Shown here piece after piece: positions 1 through 11,700 of a stretch of 64,000 nt of DNA. The stretch is from positions 1 through 64,000 of IMG/VR virus record IMGVR_UViG_3300043539_000496. One strand, given 5' to 3'. The DNA is from a virus. The position numbers and the translations under genes are program-made. The notes below the pieces were generated by a model, which had not been told where the DNA came from, did not search any database, and was given only the letters and a program-made list of their open reading frames with translations. The stretch's first letter is position 1; every line of letters starts with the position of its first letter.

Positions 1-3000
1 CGTACCATCATAATGTCTTGGTATAATTCTATTTTTTTCTGACCTGTTCTTATTTAAATAATTAATGTATTCTTTAGACAAATCATTATCTATAAATTGT
101 TGTGCTAATTGATCAGATCTAAAACCTTTACCTCCAGAACCTAAACCAGCATTTCTTTTATGAAACTCCTCTTTTGCATGGTTATATTGTACTAAGTCAC
201 CATAGGCTAAGATTACAGTTTCATACTTATGAATATATGAGTTGTAAGTATATGCTTTAGTTAACATCTGTGTAATGTCTTTTTTAGATTCAATTACACC
301 CTCTTTTCTATATTCAGACAATAAACTTGCATCTACATAACTGTTTTCATCAAGTCTTTCTTTATTTTCTTCAGTGAGTAAACCAAAGAACTTTGTAATG
401 TCAGTCTCAATTCTGTTTCTAAGTTCAATATTATCTTCTAAAATATCAGCCATATTGAAGTCAGCTTGTTTATTATCAATAGCATCTTGAATGATGTCAT
501 ACAAATCTTCTTGTACATCTTTAGTAAGAATATCATCAAATAAAGTAAATGCTTCACCGGCCATTACAGTTCTACCTAGTTTATCAACTACTTCTCTGTT
601 ATAGCCTGTATAGTTTTTAAACTTATCTATATCATTTTTAAATCTAAATATTCTATTTGATTCACCTGCAAGATAACCAATCATTATTTGAGCTCCTTGA
701 TAATCACCATCTCTACCTGGTTCAAACTCATTGATATCTATATACAAGTTTTTATTTTTAGTTTTACCTGGGTATGTTTTGATTTCAGTATCTCTATCAA
801 CAGTGATTCCCATTGCCATGTTTTTAGAAGCATGTCTCATGAACTCTTCTACTCCATTCATTAGCATAGTATGGTACTCTTGAAGAAACTTACCTACAGC
901 ATCCATAGAAGCTGTGTTACTTCCTGTAGTTTCATCAGCTTGTTTATTTATAAACTGAGTACCAGTTACATTCTGAAGAAGTAGTTTTGCATCTTTTCTT
1001 TTAGTTCCATATTGTTCAGGTTTTCTAGGATTGAATTGCATATAGAAAACACTGTTTAATAACTGAGAGAAAGGTGCTAATGTATTGTTCTCTTTAGCTA
1101 ACCAATGCATGTGTTTAAAATCTTCTGATTGAGTCAACTCTTGATATGTCTCAGCTTTGTTTATTGAAGTAATAACACGAGTAATTGTATTATCTACAAA
1201 GTGTTCCCATACTCTATTTCTTTCAGCATTAAGTACACTGAAGTTAGAAAATCCATCTGAAAATTCATTTTGTATTTCAGCAAGAAGTCTTATTCTTGAT
1301 TGTACATCAAGACTTTTTTCTTTATCTTGTCTTAATTCAACAGGAAGACCTTTCTGTAATATACTTAATGGGTTTCTTCTAAACTCATTTTTCTTCTCTT
1401 CATTATTTGAAGCATTAACTGATTTTATTGCTTCTAATATTATGTTTAATCCAAACTCAAGTCCAAAATTCATATTAGAATTATAAACAATATTTCTAAT
1501 TGCAGCACTTGAAAGATCCATTTCAATACCTAATGCTTTTAAAAACTCTATTGATTGTTTAGAAGTCATGGTAGGTCTTTTACCAAAACTTTCTATTATA
1601 GCATCTAGTTTAAGTAAATTATTATCTGTACCTATTTCTTTTTCTATATATGGATTTACCATAGTATTAGCCAAAGTAAAGTTAGCTTCCCACTCACTAA
1701 CAACTTTGTATACATCCATACTTGCTTTAGAGATCTTAGCTTTAAAATCATCTGTTGATTCTTTATCAATGTTTAATTGTATGTATCCAATTCTTGGTTT
1801 TTTAAGATCTTGCCAAAAATTAGTTTCAGATTTAAACTCAGAAGTCATTTCATAAGCACTACTATCTGTATTAGAATTTGCCAACTGTGGTAGAAGGTTC
1901 ATCATCTGCTCAAGTTCTGGATAGTTTTCCATATTATCCAGTATTCTTTGATACATCTCACTAATATCATATGAACCAGCAAGAATTTTTGCTAGCTTAT
2001 TCCAGACATTATTTACATCTTCCAATACAGGAATTCCAAACACATCTTGTTCATACTCAATAACACCTTCTTCATCTCTAACTACTAGTCCATTAACTCT
2101 TCTAGGTTTAAATAAACTTGATAAAAGCATCAATGTTTCTTCACTAGCTACTTCTTTTGAAGAGATACTGTTACCACTTTGATCTTTAAACTGTTTAACG
2201 GCTTCTATAGATGTAGTATCTTCTACTTCTTTATAACCTTCTTTCAACATTGTAAATCTGGATTTTTGCATATGATATGCAACTATACCAGTGTTTTGTT
2301 TTTTCTCTAGGGAAAGTCTAACATCACCAAAATTGTCTACTACTCTTTTTAGTAGATCAACCATATCGGCTAGTTTTTTTTCTTCAGCAGCCTCTTCAGG
2401 AGTAACTTTCTCAGCATTTACATTTTTAAGAGTAACCTCTTCTAACTCAGTAACATAATATGTTAATGCATTATAGAAATTATCTTTCATGTTTTCATAC
2501 ATACCAAGTCTGTTCTCAGCATTTTGAGTTACTCTTAAATACCCTGAAGTATTCCCCCACTGTAAATTATAGTTTTGAAACTCTAATGCAGCCATAGAAT
2601 CCATTGCTTTTACAATCTGCATACTTTCTGGAGCTGTAAATTCATCAATGTTTTTATTAGCCTTAATAGGTTGTATATTTCTAGTACCTCTATTAAGTTT
2701 AGTAAACCTTACATTTTGAGTAGATGCATTAAGATTTTGAAACAATCCTTTTTTAATTGCTTCTTCAGGTTTGTTTGTTCTAAGTGCATCAAACATTTCT
2801 CTTACTCTAGGAATATCCCTAGGACGAGTCATATCTTGTCTAGTAACTTTACCATAGGCCCATCTAAGGAATGCACCTATTCTTTCAAATATAGTTCTTA
2901 AAAATCCAGGAAGAGATTCTTTAAACTTCTCAGACTTCATATAAGATCTAAAATCTTCTGCTATGTCTTCTTCTATATCAAAGAACTCTGCATCAGCCCA

Positions 3001-5772
3001 CTTAGGAACTTTTTGAACTTCTTCATATAAAGACTCTTGTTCTTCAGGAGTCAAGAATAACTGAGAGAATGCATGCCATGCCTCATGATAGATATCAATA
3101 TTACTACTACCCTTGTATAAAGTAATAGCTGAATTTTCAAAAGTTGCAACAGCATCAGAGTTGGCAACTTCTGTAAGTCTATCTAATGATACAGGAGCCT
3201 CTCCATTTACTTTTACTTGAGATATAAAAGATTGTTCCCACCAGTTTAAAGCTTTGTCTTTTGCTTTTTTGGTAGTAAATATCTTTTCTAAAAAGCTATT
3301 TAGTTTTACATCTCTTTTTAAATAAGATTTTCTATTGGGATTATTAAGAATACTATTTATTGTAGCCTTAACAGGTAGACTCTGTTTCTTTGGAGCAGGT
3401 GCTGATTGTGCTATAGGTTCATTAATAGTAATGTCTACTTTTTCAACTTGATTTCTTTTGTTAACTAAATCTATAAGAACATCAATATGTGATCTATAAC
3501 TTTTTCCAGCAGGTTTATAATAAACAAAAGTAGTATTATCAAACCATCCTTTTTGAATGGCATCTAAAATAAACTTTCTTCTCTTTTGATCTGTTGTTTT
3601 AAATTTCTTTCCTGTTAACCAATCTTCATAATTTTTTACAGCAGTCTCTACACTATTAACAATTTGTACATTTTTATTCAATGCATCTTTTTGTGTTGAC
3701 CAAGGATTTCCTACATGTTCAGTAAATTTTACCATAGGTTCTAAACCTTTTGCAGGTCTCATTCCCCATACTGCTTTTCTTTGGTTATGTAATTCTTTAG
3801 CCTTATCATACTTAGTAACATTAATTACTTTAGCAGATGGTTCAGTTTTAGTGCTTTTTTTAACAGTCTGTTTATCTTCTTTGGGTGCCGGTGTACCTAA
3901 TTCAAAAACTTCTTTATTTATAGGAATTATATTCTGAGGTATCTCAAATCTTAAATAAGCATTCATACCTGAGAAATATGCAGCAGTTTCATCAGGATAT
4001 TGTATGAGCATTTTATCTTTTATAAAATCAAAATAATTATCTGTTATTACTCCTATCTTACCATCTTTAACAAAATAATCAACATAGTCTTTGCCCATTA
4101 AGTCGTCATTAAAATTTAAAGCTGCACTATATGTTTTTTTCTCAGTTCCTTTTTGTTTATTATATAAATCCCAATCTGTTTTTGCTACAAGTAAATGATC
4201 GTAAATAAGTTTTTTACCTTCAGCAGTATACAAAATATCTTGAGATATGGGTTCTGCACCATCTATACTAACATTTAAAATAGCTTGACCTTCTTCATCA
4301 ACACCTTCTTTTACAAGAATTTTATCAGGATTTGTATTAAAACCTTTTTCTGGTTTATTATTAATAAAGTTTTCAAAGAATACTCTTCTTTGTTTAGGAG
4401 TTAGTTCTTTACCTAATAGTTTTGCTTTAGTAGTTAGTATGTCAGCAATATGTTCTGCTAATTCATTTGAAATGTTTGGTCTCTGTAATAGAAGTAATTG
4501 TTCTACTGTTACACCTGGTTTTGTTCTTCTTATTGTTGCACCAAATCTTCCAGAAAAAGGATCTGTTGTAATTTTTTGAAACTTTAAATCTTCTATCTTT
4601 AATCCTGTTTGTGAGATAGGTATAAAGTTCATTGTTTCATTAACCATTCCAAAACTACCAGCTGTAATCTTTAATGTAACAGGTTGATTAGTTGCATTTA
4701 TTACTTCAGTAAGTCTAAGTAAATCATTAAAGAGTTTTGTCTGTTCATTTCTTACAGCTATTACTTTTTTAGAAATTTCTTCGTCACTAGGGTAGATTTT
4801 TTGTCTTCTTTTTTGTTTGACCCAAGTATCTACATAATCTTCTGCAGAAACTAAAGATGTTTTTTTACCATAGGCACCTGAGAAAAATAACTTACCATTT
4901 TCAACTAAGGGTGTTCTTGCCCATTGATAAACTCTACGTCCTCCACCTTCAAAATTAATACTACCATCTTCATTAAAGTATACAGGATTCCCATTAGTAT
5001 CTGTTACAACAGCAACAACAGTTGTTACATCAGGATTATCTTTTTGAAATTTCAGATCTGCTTCAGTAAACATAGATTTGTCAGCAGCTTTACGAGATAC
5101 TAATGTAAGTGCTAATGATACAGGATTTTCTTCTCCATATAATATTTCATCTGTATCATTTTTTCTTTGTCTTGCTATGTATACTATGTCTTTAATAACA
5201 TTATAAAACATTTCTTTCTCCGGATCTTTTTTATTTTTATCTTTATTAGATCCTGGATCTATTCTAAATGCAGCTTGCCCTGTAGTACCATTTGGAAAAA
5301 CTACTTTTGCTGAATATTCTGCATATGAATACTTCTTAGTTTCATCAGGATTTTCAGTTGTCTGTTCATCTAAGTTTTGTTCTATCTCTTTTTTAACAGT
5401 CTTTCTTGTCCTAATTTTAGGCTTAACCAATATCTCAATTTTACTTATATCAGAATATTCACTTGCAAGTGTTGGTATGTCTATGAAAAGTTGTGTATTT
5501 GTTTTAAGAATGTAATCTCTTGCTTTTGGTCTTGCCACTACCAGTCCCAGAATTTGTGGTATTGATTGAGCAAAATATAATGCTTTTTCTTTTTTATCCT
5601 CTTCTGACTCAAATCCATCATTAGGTAAACTATTAAGGTAATTATAAAAGTCTTTCATCATGACTTTTATGTCAAGAGGATTTTTATTTTTACCAGCTAT
5701 TCTATCTGATATTTCTCCATATACATAGCCGTATACAAACTCTACTGCTTTATTATTTAATTCACAAGCCAT
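1..5772 (-). CDS. Giant virion protein with HExxH zincin-like motif (3' end outside window)
   Basis: The reading frame begins at ATG two bases after the stop of the 2467-aa gene's downstream side and stays open to the left edge, giving at least 1924 codons; I checked the last 2.4 kb codon by codon and found no stop. Residues 896-900 are HEAWH, inside a hydrophobic helix followed by Phe-Ser-Gln-Leu-Phe-Leu-Thr, the usual look of a zincin metalloprotease helix (DNA 3073-3087). No distant third zinc ligand could be assigned. The part nearest the left edge contains KYETVILAYGDLVQYN and then EEFHKRNAG, which I associate with the giant proteins linked to the virion RNA polymerase of crAss-like phages. 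The catalytic DFDGD motif is not in the visible part. It probably belongs to the ejected cargo. Coding and family context are secure; enzyme activity is inferred. Confidence 0.85.
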   Translation of the reverse strand, partial: MACELNNKAVEFVYGYVYGEISDRIAGKNKNPLDIKVMMKDFYNYLNSLPNDGFESEEDKKEKALYFAQSIPQILGLVVARPKARDYILKTNTQLFIDIPTLASEYSDISKIEILVKPKIRTRKTVKKEIEQNLDEQTTENPDETKKYSYAEYSAKVVFPNGTTGQAAFRIDPGSNKDKNKKDPEKEMFYNVIKDIVYIARQRKNDTDEILYGEENPVSLALTLVSRKAADKSMFTEADLKFQKDNPDVTTVVAVVTDTNGNPVYFNEDGSINFEGGGRRVYQWARTPLVENGKLFFSGAYGKKTSLVSAEDYVDTWVKQKRRQKIYPSDEEISKKVIAVRNEQTKLFNDLLRLTEVINATNQPVTLKITAGSFGMVNETMNFIPISQTGLKIEDLKFQKITTDPFSGRFGATIRRTKPGVTVEQLLLLQRPNISNELAEHIADILTTKAKLLGKELTPKQRRVFFENFINNKPEKGFNTNPDKILVKEGVDEEGQAILNVSIDGAEPISQDILYTAEGKKLIYDHLLVAKTDWDLYNKQKGTEKKTYSAALNFNDDLMGKDYVDYFVKDGKIGVITDNYFDFIKDKMLIQYPDETAAYFSGMNAYLRFEIPQNIIPINKEVFELGTPAPKEDKQTVKKSTKTEPSAKVINVTKYDKAKELHNQRKAVWGMRPAKGLEPMVKFTEHVGNPWSTQKDALNKNVQIVNSVETAVKNYEDWLTGKKFKTTDQKRRKFILDAIQKGWFDNTTFVYYKPAGKSYRSHIDVLIDLVNKRNQVEKVDITINEPIAQSAPAPKKQSLPVKATINSILNNPNRKSYLKRDVKLNSFLEKIFTTKKAKDKALNWWEQSFISQVKVNGEAPVSLDRLTEVANSDAVATFENSAITLYKGSSNIDIYHEAWHAFSQLFLTPEEQESLYEEVQKVPKWADAEFFDIEEDIAEDFRSYMKSEKFKESLPGFLRTIFERIGAFLRWAYGKVTRQDMTRPRDIPRVREMFDALRTNKPEEAIKKGLFQNLNASTQNVRFTKLNRGTRNIQPIKANKNIDEFTAPESMQIVKAMDSMAALEFQNYNLQWGNTSGYLRVTQNAENRLGMYENMKDNFYNALTYYVTELEEVTLKNVNAEKVTPEEAAEEKKLADMVDLLKRVVDNFGDVRLSLEKKQNTGIVAYHMQKSRFTMLKEGYKEVEDTTSIEAVKQFKDQSGNSISSKEVASEETLMLLSSLFKPRRVNGLVVRDEEGVIEYEQDVFGIPVLEDVNNVWNKLAKILAGSYDISEMYQRILDNMENYPELEQMMNLLPQLANSNTDSSAYEMTSEFKSETNFWQDLKKPRIGYIQLNIDKESTDDFKAKISKASMDVYKVVSEWEANFTLANTMVNPYIEKEIGTDNNLLKLDAIIESFGKRPTMTSKQSIEFLKALGIEMDLSSAAIRNIVYNSNMNFGLEFGLNIILEAIKSVNASNNEEKKNEFRRNPLSILQKGLPVELRQDKEKSLDVQSRIRLLAEIQNEFSDGFSNFSVLNAERNRVWEHFVDNTITRVITSINKAETYQELTQSEDFKHMHWLAKENNTLAPFSQLLNSVFYMQFNPRKPEQYGTKRKDAKLLLQNVTGTQFINKQADETTGSNTASMDAVGKFLQEYHTMLMNGVEEFMRHASKNMAMGITVDRDTEIKTYPGKTKNKNLYIDINEFEPGRDGDYQGAQIMIGYLAGESNRIFRFKNDIDKFKNYTGYNREVVDKLGRTVMAGEAFTLFDDILTKDVQEDLYDIIQDAIDNKQADFNMADILEDNIELRNRIETDITKFFGLLTEENKERLDENSYVDASLLSEYRKEGVIESKKDITQMLTKAYTYNSYIHKYETVILAYGDLVQYNHAKEEFHKRNAGLGSGGKGFRSDQLAQQFIDNDLSKEYINYLNKNRSEKNRIIPRHYDGT

Positions 5773-5773
5773 T

Positions 5774-8700
5774 TTAACACTGATTAAAAATATTTTTTAT
5801 TTTATCCAATCTTTCTTCAGGAGAAAGATTTTCACTTTCTTCTTCAATTTGATCTAATACATCAGGATTTTTAGCTAAATCTGTTATATTAGATTCAGTA
5901 GATTTTATATTTTCTTTTATCTGAGGAGTTATAACTATTTCTTCAACAGCCTTTGGTTTATCTGAAGGTTTCATAAAATTAGTTTTGATTTCTTGTTCAG
6001 TAAAGGTATAACTTTTCTTTCTTATTGGACTGAATATTTCTACAGTTTGAGCTTGTTTATTTATACTTTTAACAACAAATGCTTCATTGATTTTTTTGAA
6101 TGTTTTAAAAGGTTCTATGTTAACTAATTCAGTACCTTCAGTAAGATTATCTAATGACATATCTTCTTCTAAGGAATCTAATTTATTTTTAAAAATTTCG
6201 TCTAACATATTTGTTAAAGGATAATTTAAACTATCCTCATTATAAATAAATTTAACTACAGCATCAAAATATATTTGTTTAATATTTTCTAATGTTGCAT
6301 TATCAAACATAGCATCCATTTGAGATTTTACAATCCATAATTCTTCTACATTAGGGGCCATTGGAGATTCCAGTACAGTAATAAAAGATGGACCAAATTG
6401 ATTTAATGCTTCTTCTTTAGTAAAAATACCAGCATTAATATTGTTGTCAAAGTCTGAATAATAATTAAGAATAACTTCATATCTACCATCAGGTAGTAGT
6501 ATTGCTAAATCTTTTTCAAACTCATTTAGTTTTATCCCTTGGATTTTCTTTCTAGACTCTTGGATAAGGTTCGTGAGTTCTTCTCCTGATACTGCTTGTC
6601 CAGGAACTCCTTCTGTTGCTGCTCTGGTAGACTTCTGAACAGGAGATACATTTGTCCTCTGCTGTACTTTTGTTCTTCTTTCAAATTCTTTCCTTGAGGC
6701 TTTTGTGATTTTTCCATTTTTGAAAAATTTAATTGATACTAAATTATTAAGTGTTTCATTAACTGCTTCTATAACATTATCTACAGGAACAGTAGATCTT
6801 CCTTCATTTGCAAGTCTACTTTGATATTCTTCAAGTTTTATAATTAACTCTACACCCCACTCTTCTATTTCTCTTTGTTTAGATGAGTTGAGATCATCAA
6901 TTTTTCCTGCCATAAAATTTTCAACATCTCTCGGCATTCCATGTGAATATAGAATAAAATCAATCTCTCTTGTAACAGACTCTGATTCAGATAGTTGTGC
7001 AATCATTTTAACTTGATCTTCTCTATCTGTAGGCTCACCTGAAGGAACTTGTTTTTGAAATCTATTAGGTAGTCTGTTTAATGCAAAGATTAAATCATCT
7101 GTGTTACCACCTCTACGTGTACGTTTCTTATTTTTATTTATAAGATCTGTCTTCTTACTAGTTAATCTATTTACTTCAAATATTTTAGCAGTAATATCAC
7201 GTTGTATATTTTTATTTCTAGTTTCTCTTTGTTCTTTCTGAAGTGAGTCTATTTCTCTACTTAAGGTATCTATTTCTTTCTGGGTCTCAGCTATTTCTTT
7301 ATCATTAGTATTATAACTTAATGAAACTATAGCACCTGTAGTATCTCTATTGATAGTATATGTAACACCATTTATTTCTGCAGTTTTTTCACTCTTGTCT
7401 AAGAATCTAGCATTGATAGTTTGTCCTGCTATTTGTGTTACTTGTCCTACAGATTCTGTTGCTGTAATAGGAGAAAGTCCGGCTTTAACTATATTTATAC
7501 CACCATCTTTAACATTAGTTCCAGAAACATTTACATCATATTGTACAATCTTATTACCATCAACAACTTCAACTGAAAAACCTCCCTCACTATTAGTTAC
7601 TAATTTTCCTAGTTTGCCTTGATAGATAACATCTTGATTAAGAAAATCATTTAATGTAGTTTTTTCTGGGTCACTTATTGGAATAGCTCCTGGTCTAATA
7701 GGAACTTCTTGTTCTCCCATTTGAGGTAATTCAACAGTGTCACTAGGTGGGGTTCTTTCAAATCCAAACCTTTGCATTGTTTCCTGATCAATTGGTTCTA
7801 GAATAATAAACATACCATTTTCACTAAGTTGGTTATTCTTAGTTAAATCGGCTGTTGGTTTACTTAATTTTTTAATATAACCATCCATTGTTACATCCAT
7901 CTCAATTGGATATAACAAAAGAGTAGCATCCAAACCACTCATAGTATATATACTATTTCCATATATACTTTGTTGTGCTCTAAAGTATGTTTTCTTATTT
8001 GAATTATTTTTTATAGGTTGTCCTTGATCATCTGTAAGTTGTTTACCAGTTTTTTTATCAAACCTAAATGGTATACCTAAATTATCCCAAGTATTTTTTT
8101 GAGCAGCTTTTATATCTACTACAGCTAGATTACCTTCAGTATCAATTAATAGTAAGTCTAATTCACCAGTTACCCCTCTACCACCTCTAGCATTTCTATC
8201 AAATACTTTTACATCATTTGTAAATAACTGATAACCACCATCAATCATGTTTCTTCTAAATCTTGTTGCACTACCTGTAACAGGATGAAACATAAAGTCA
8301 TATGCTTCTTTTGACATCATATCAGAAACTTTTTTCTGTGTTCCTCTGACATCAATAATAGAATCATAGTTTACTTTTACAAATCCTCCTCTAGGATCCA
8401 AAGTCAAAAACTGTCTGATTAAAGCATCCAGATTAATTCCTGAATCACTTGCTTCTTTAAATGAATATTTTTTAACGGTATTCTCTAAGTTTTCTATACT
8501 TTGATCAGCCATTAAACTTTCTTTGATACCAGCAATTTTTAAATCAGATTTAAATTGATCATAGTTTCTAAGACTTGCTAGAAATGCATCTACTCTTTCT
8601 TCTAAAGTTCCAATAGGATTATCAAGTACTACTTCTTTAAATAAGTTTTGAATACTATTATCCTTAAGTCTATTAAATAAAAAAGGTTCTTTTTCTTCAA

Positions 8701-11700
8701 TATCTTGCTCCATCAATGCTGCTACTTCAGTAGCTCTTTCAGGTCTAGGATCTTCAGGTTTAGAATCTCTAAATCTTCTACTTTCAAACCCTTCTTCATC
8801 AACAGATAGAACTAGTTCATTTTGTCTATTGAAAATAGTAGTTTCAAGTTTTTCAATTATTTCTTGTGCAATAGGTTTTAACTTAAATGCTTTTTCTTTA
8901 CTATCAATATATGCAGCAATTGCTTTCATATCTTCTTTGATAGCTTTGATATCATCAACTGTTAGTTTCTTAACAGACTTTCCATCCTCACTTTTTAATT
9001 CTTTTGTTCTAACAGCTTCTTCATATGTCATATAAAGATCTGTTATATTAGACAATGGAGTACCTGGTTCAATTACAGCATTACCAAATAATAATTTAGG
9101 GGGAGTTAATCCTATTCTAGCATTTTTAATTGCTTCTTGTTTGGTCTTATCATTAAATTTATTAAGAATATCTTGAGCAACAGGATCATTTTCCATCCAT
9201 CTTTCTCTCAAAGTATTGTATCTTGTAGGATCATCTTGTTTAAGAGTAGCAGGTTCATTTGTTTTTGTAACTAAAAAGTCATCAAATACACCATTAAGTT
9301 CTTCCTGTAGATCTTCAGGATAGTCTTCAAATTGATCTTCTATTGAATACTCTCTAACATCAGTAGGATTACCACCAGCTTCTACAAATTCTAACTTAGC
9401 TTCTTTTATTAACTCTTCATACTCAGTATTAATATCAGATAATTCTTTTTGATACTGAGCCCATTCAGGAGTTTGTTCAACATCAATAACATCAGCAACA
9501 ACAAAATTATCCACAACTGATTGTTGTTCTTTAATTAAATCATCAATTAATGGTTTAGTAGATAAATAAAAACCTGCATTTCTAATAGCATTATCAGCAT
9601 CCATTTCTGGATTTGCTTCCATAATTTTATTACGTAACTCAATAATTGTATCTGTTAAATCTGGATTATCAAATAGAGCATCTGTTGCATCAAGTAATTG
9701 TTGATTATCTATAAGATTAGCATTTACTAATCCTGCAGCAGCTTTTTCAATACCAGTTAATGATTCTAGATCTTTTAACCATTCATTGTATATACCAAGT
9801 TTATCTTCTTCAGCTGATAATTCTAATCTACCATTATCATCTGCATCAGCTGCTTGTTTTCTTAATTCTGCTTCTGTTGAATCATAATTATCTTTCAGAG
9901 CTTTATTAAATTTTTCTCTGGCAATGTCTATCTTTTTATCTCTGTCTTTAGTTATTTCATTAACTATCTCTTCTAACTTTTCAGAATCAGGTTGTGGTTC
10001 TCCTGCTGGTTTTACAGCACTTAGTTCAGATGCTTTCTCAAATAACTTATAGTAGTCATTATAAAGAAGACTGTTTCTAGTTATGTATGAGTTATTTTTT
10101 ACATCAATAAAATACTCAGGTTCATATGTAGGATTTTCAACCCACTTAGCAAATTCTTCTAAGTCAACAAAAATACCTTGATCTGCTAATGCATTTAGTA
10201 ATGCATTCCTTTCTATATTAGAAATCTCAGCATTTACTATGTCTTTAATAATGTCTTTTTTATTATGATACATATTTCTCATCCACTGAAAGTTTCTCAG
10301 TAAATGATCATAAAAATCATTTGGATTAGCAAGAAGATTAATTACAGGAGCAAGTCTATTTTTTTCATTTCTTAAAATATGAGTATCAAGTAATGAATCA
10401 AATAACCCATCAAATCCTTTTTCCATTCCTTCTATTTCTTGTTGAAGTTTTAATTTTTCTTCATCAGTTTTAGCTAAACCAAATAGTAAGTTTTTAAATG
10501 CATCTTTATATTCTGTAAACTCATTAGACTTACCTTCATCAAACTGTTGTATTAGTTTCTCAATTGAATTTAAGTTTAATTGTTCTTTTGTTAACTCTGG
10601 ATTTTCTTTTAAAATACGTTCACTAAGAGCTGAAAATTTTTCTTTAGTAATATAACTTGATACTAATGCATCTTGTTTCTCTTTAAACTTAGAATAAATT
10701 TCCAATAGGTTTCTTTTTCTTTCAAGATCTTCTGCTACTATAGGAACACCTGATTTCTCTAATGTTTCTATATCAGTTTTCATCATCTCAATTTCCCGTT
10801 GTAATCTTCCACTATCTGCAAAACCTGCAAAGTCTGCAAAGTTTGAATTTTTTATAGTAGACAAACTAGACAACTTACTATAGAGTGATTCAAGTCTTTT
10901 TGCACTATCATCAAATGCACCTTGTAAAAAGACATAGTTAAATATAGATTGAGAAACAGCACTGTTATAAATTTTTGCCATCTTGTATTTATAACTATCT
11001 TTTTCATAGTCATTAAGATCAAGCATGTATGAACCATAGTTTTGTTTTGCTTGATTCCATCTATATGAAATCTTCTTTGCATTCTCTATAGATTCATTAA
11101 AATTATCTAGTGCTTTTGCTCCTTGACCTGGTTTCAAATTCCAAGCTTGTTCTATATCTTCTGGAGTAGCTTGTTTATATTTTTCATAATGATTTAAGAA
11201 CATATCATAAGTACCTCGTTGTAATGAACTTAGTACTGCACTTTGAAATGCTGCAAATCTATCATCTTGTATTTCTTTAGTAGTTTTTTCTTCAGGATTA
11301 GCTACTGTATTATATAATAAAGATTGTGTTGCATAGTTATTTATTCTAGGATCAAATAGTAAATCACTATTATCCCACATAGTATTCATATGTTCTACAA
11401 CTTCATTAGCTGTAGCTTCTCTTTCCTCTATATACTCTCTATACTTTTCATTTTTATTAAAGTAATCATTATAGCCCATAGTCATGAAACTCTTCATTTT
11501 ACTAGGAGCTTGAAGAATACTACCCATTAAGAAACCAGACATAAATGTTTCAGCACCTTGAGCAGAAAATTGTTTCTTGATTGCATCACCCACTACACCA
11601 GTAGCATACATGAAGTTTCTTGATGACTGATTCTTATAAGTATCCGTATAATAGTTTTGAGTTGCATCCTGAAGAACATCTTGTAATGACTCTTGTAAAC

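Noticed and set aside
6440-6460. DFDNN sequence in the 2467-aa protein as a possible RNA polymerase DFDGD motif
   Set aside because: The Gly-Asp end is missing and the surroundings do not resemble a polymerase active-site loop.
6532-6717. 61-codon minus-strand frame inside the 2467-aa gene
   Set aside because: Out-of-frame shadow rich in Lys, Gln and Ser, with no gap in the main gene to hold it.
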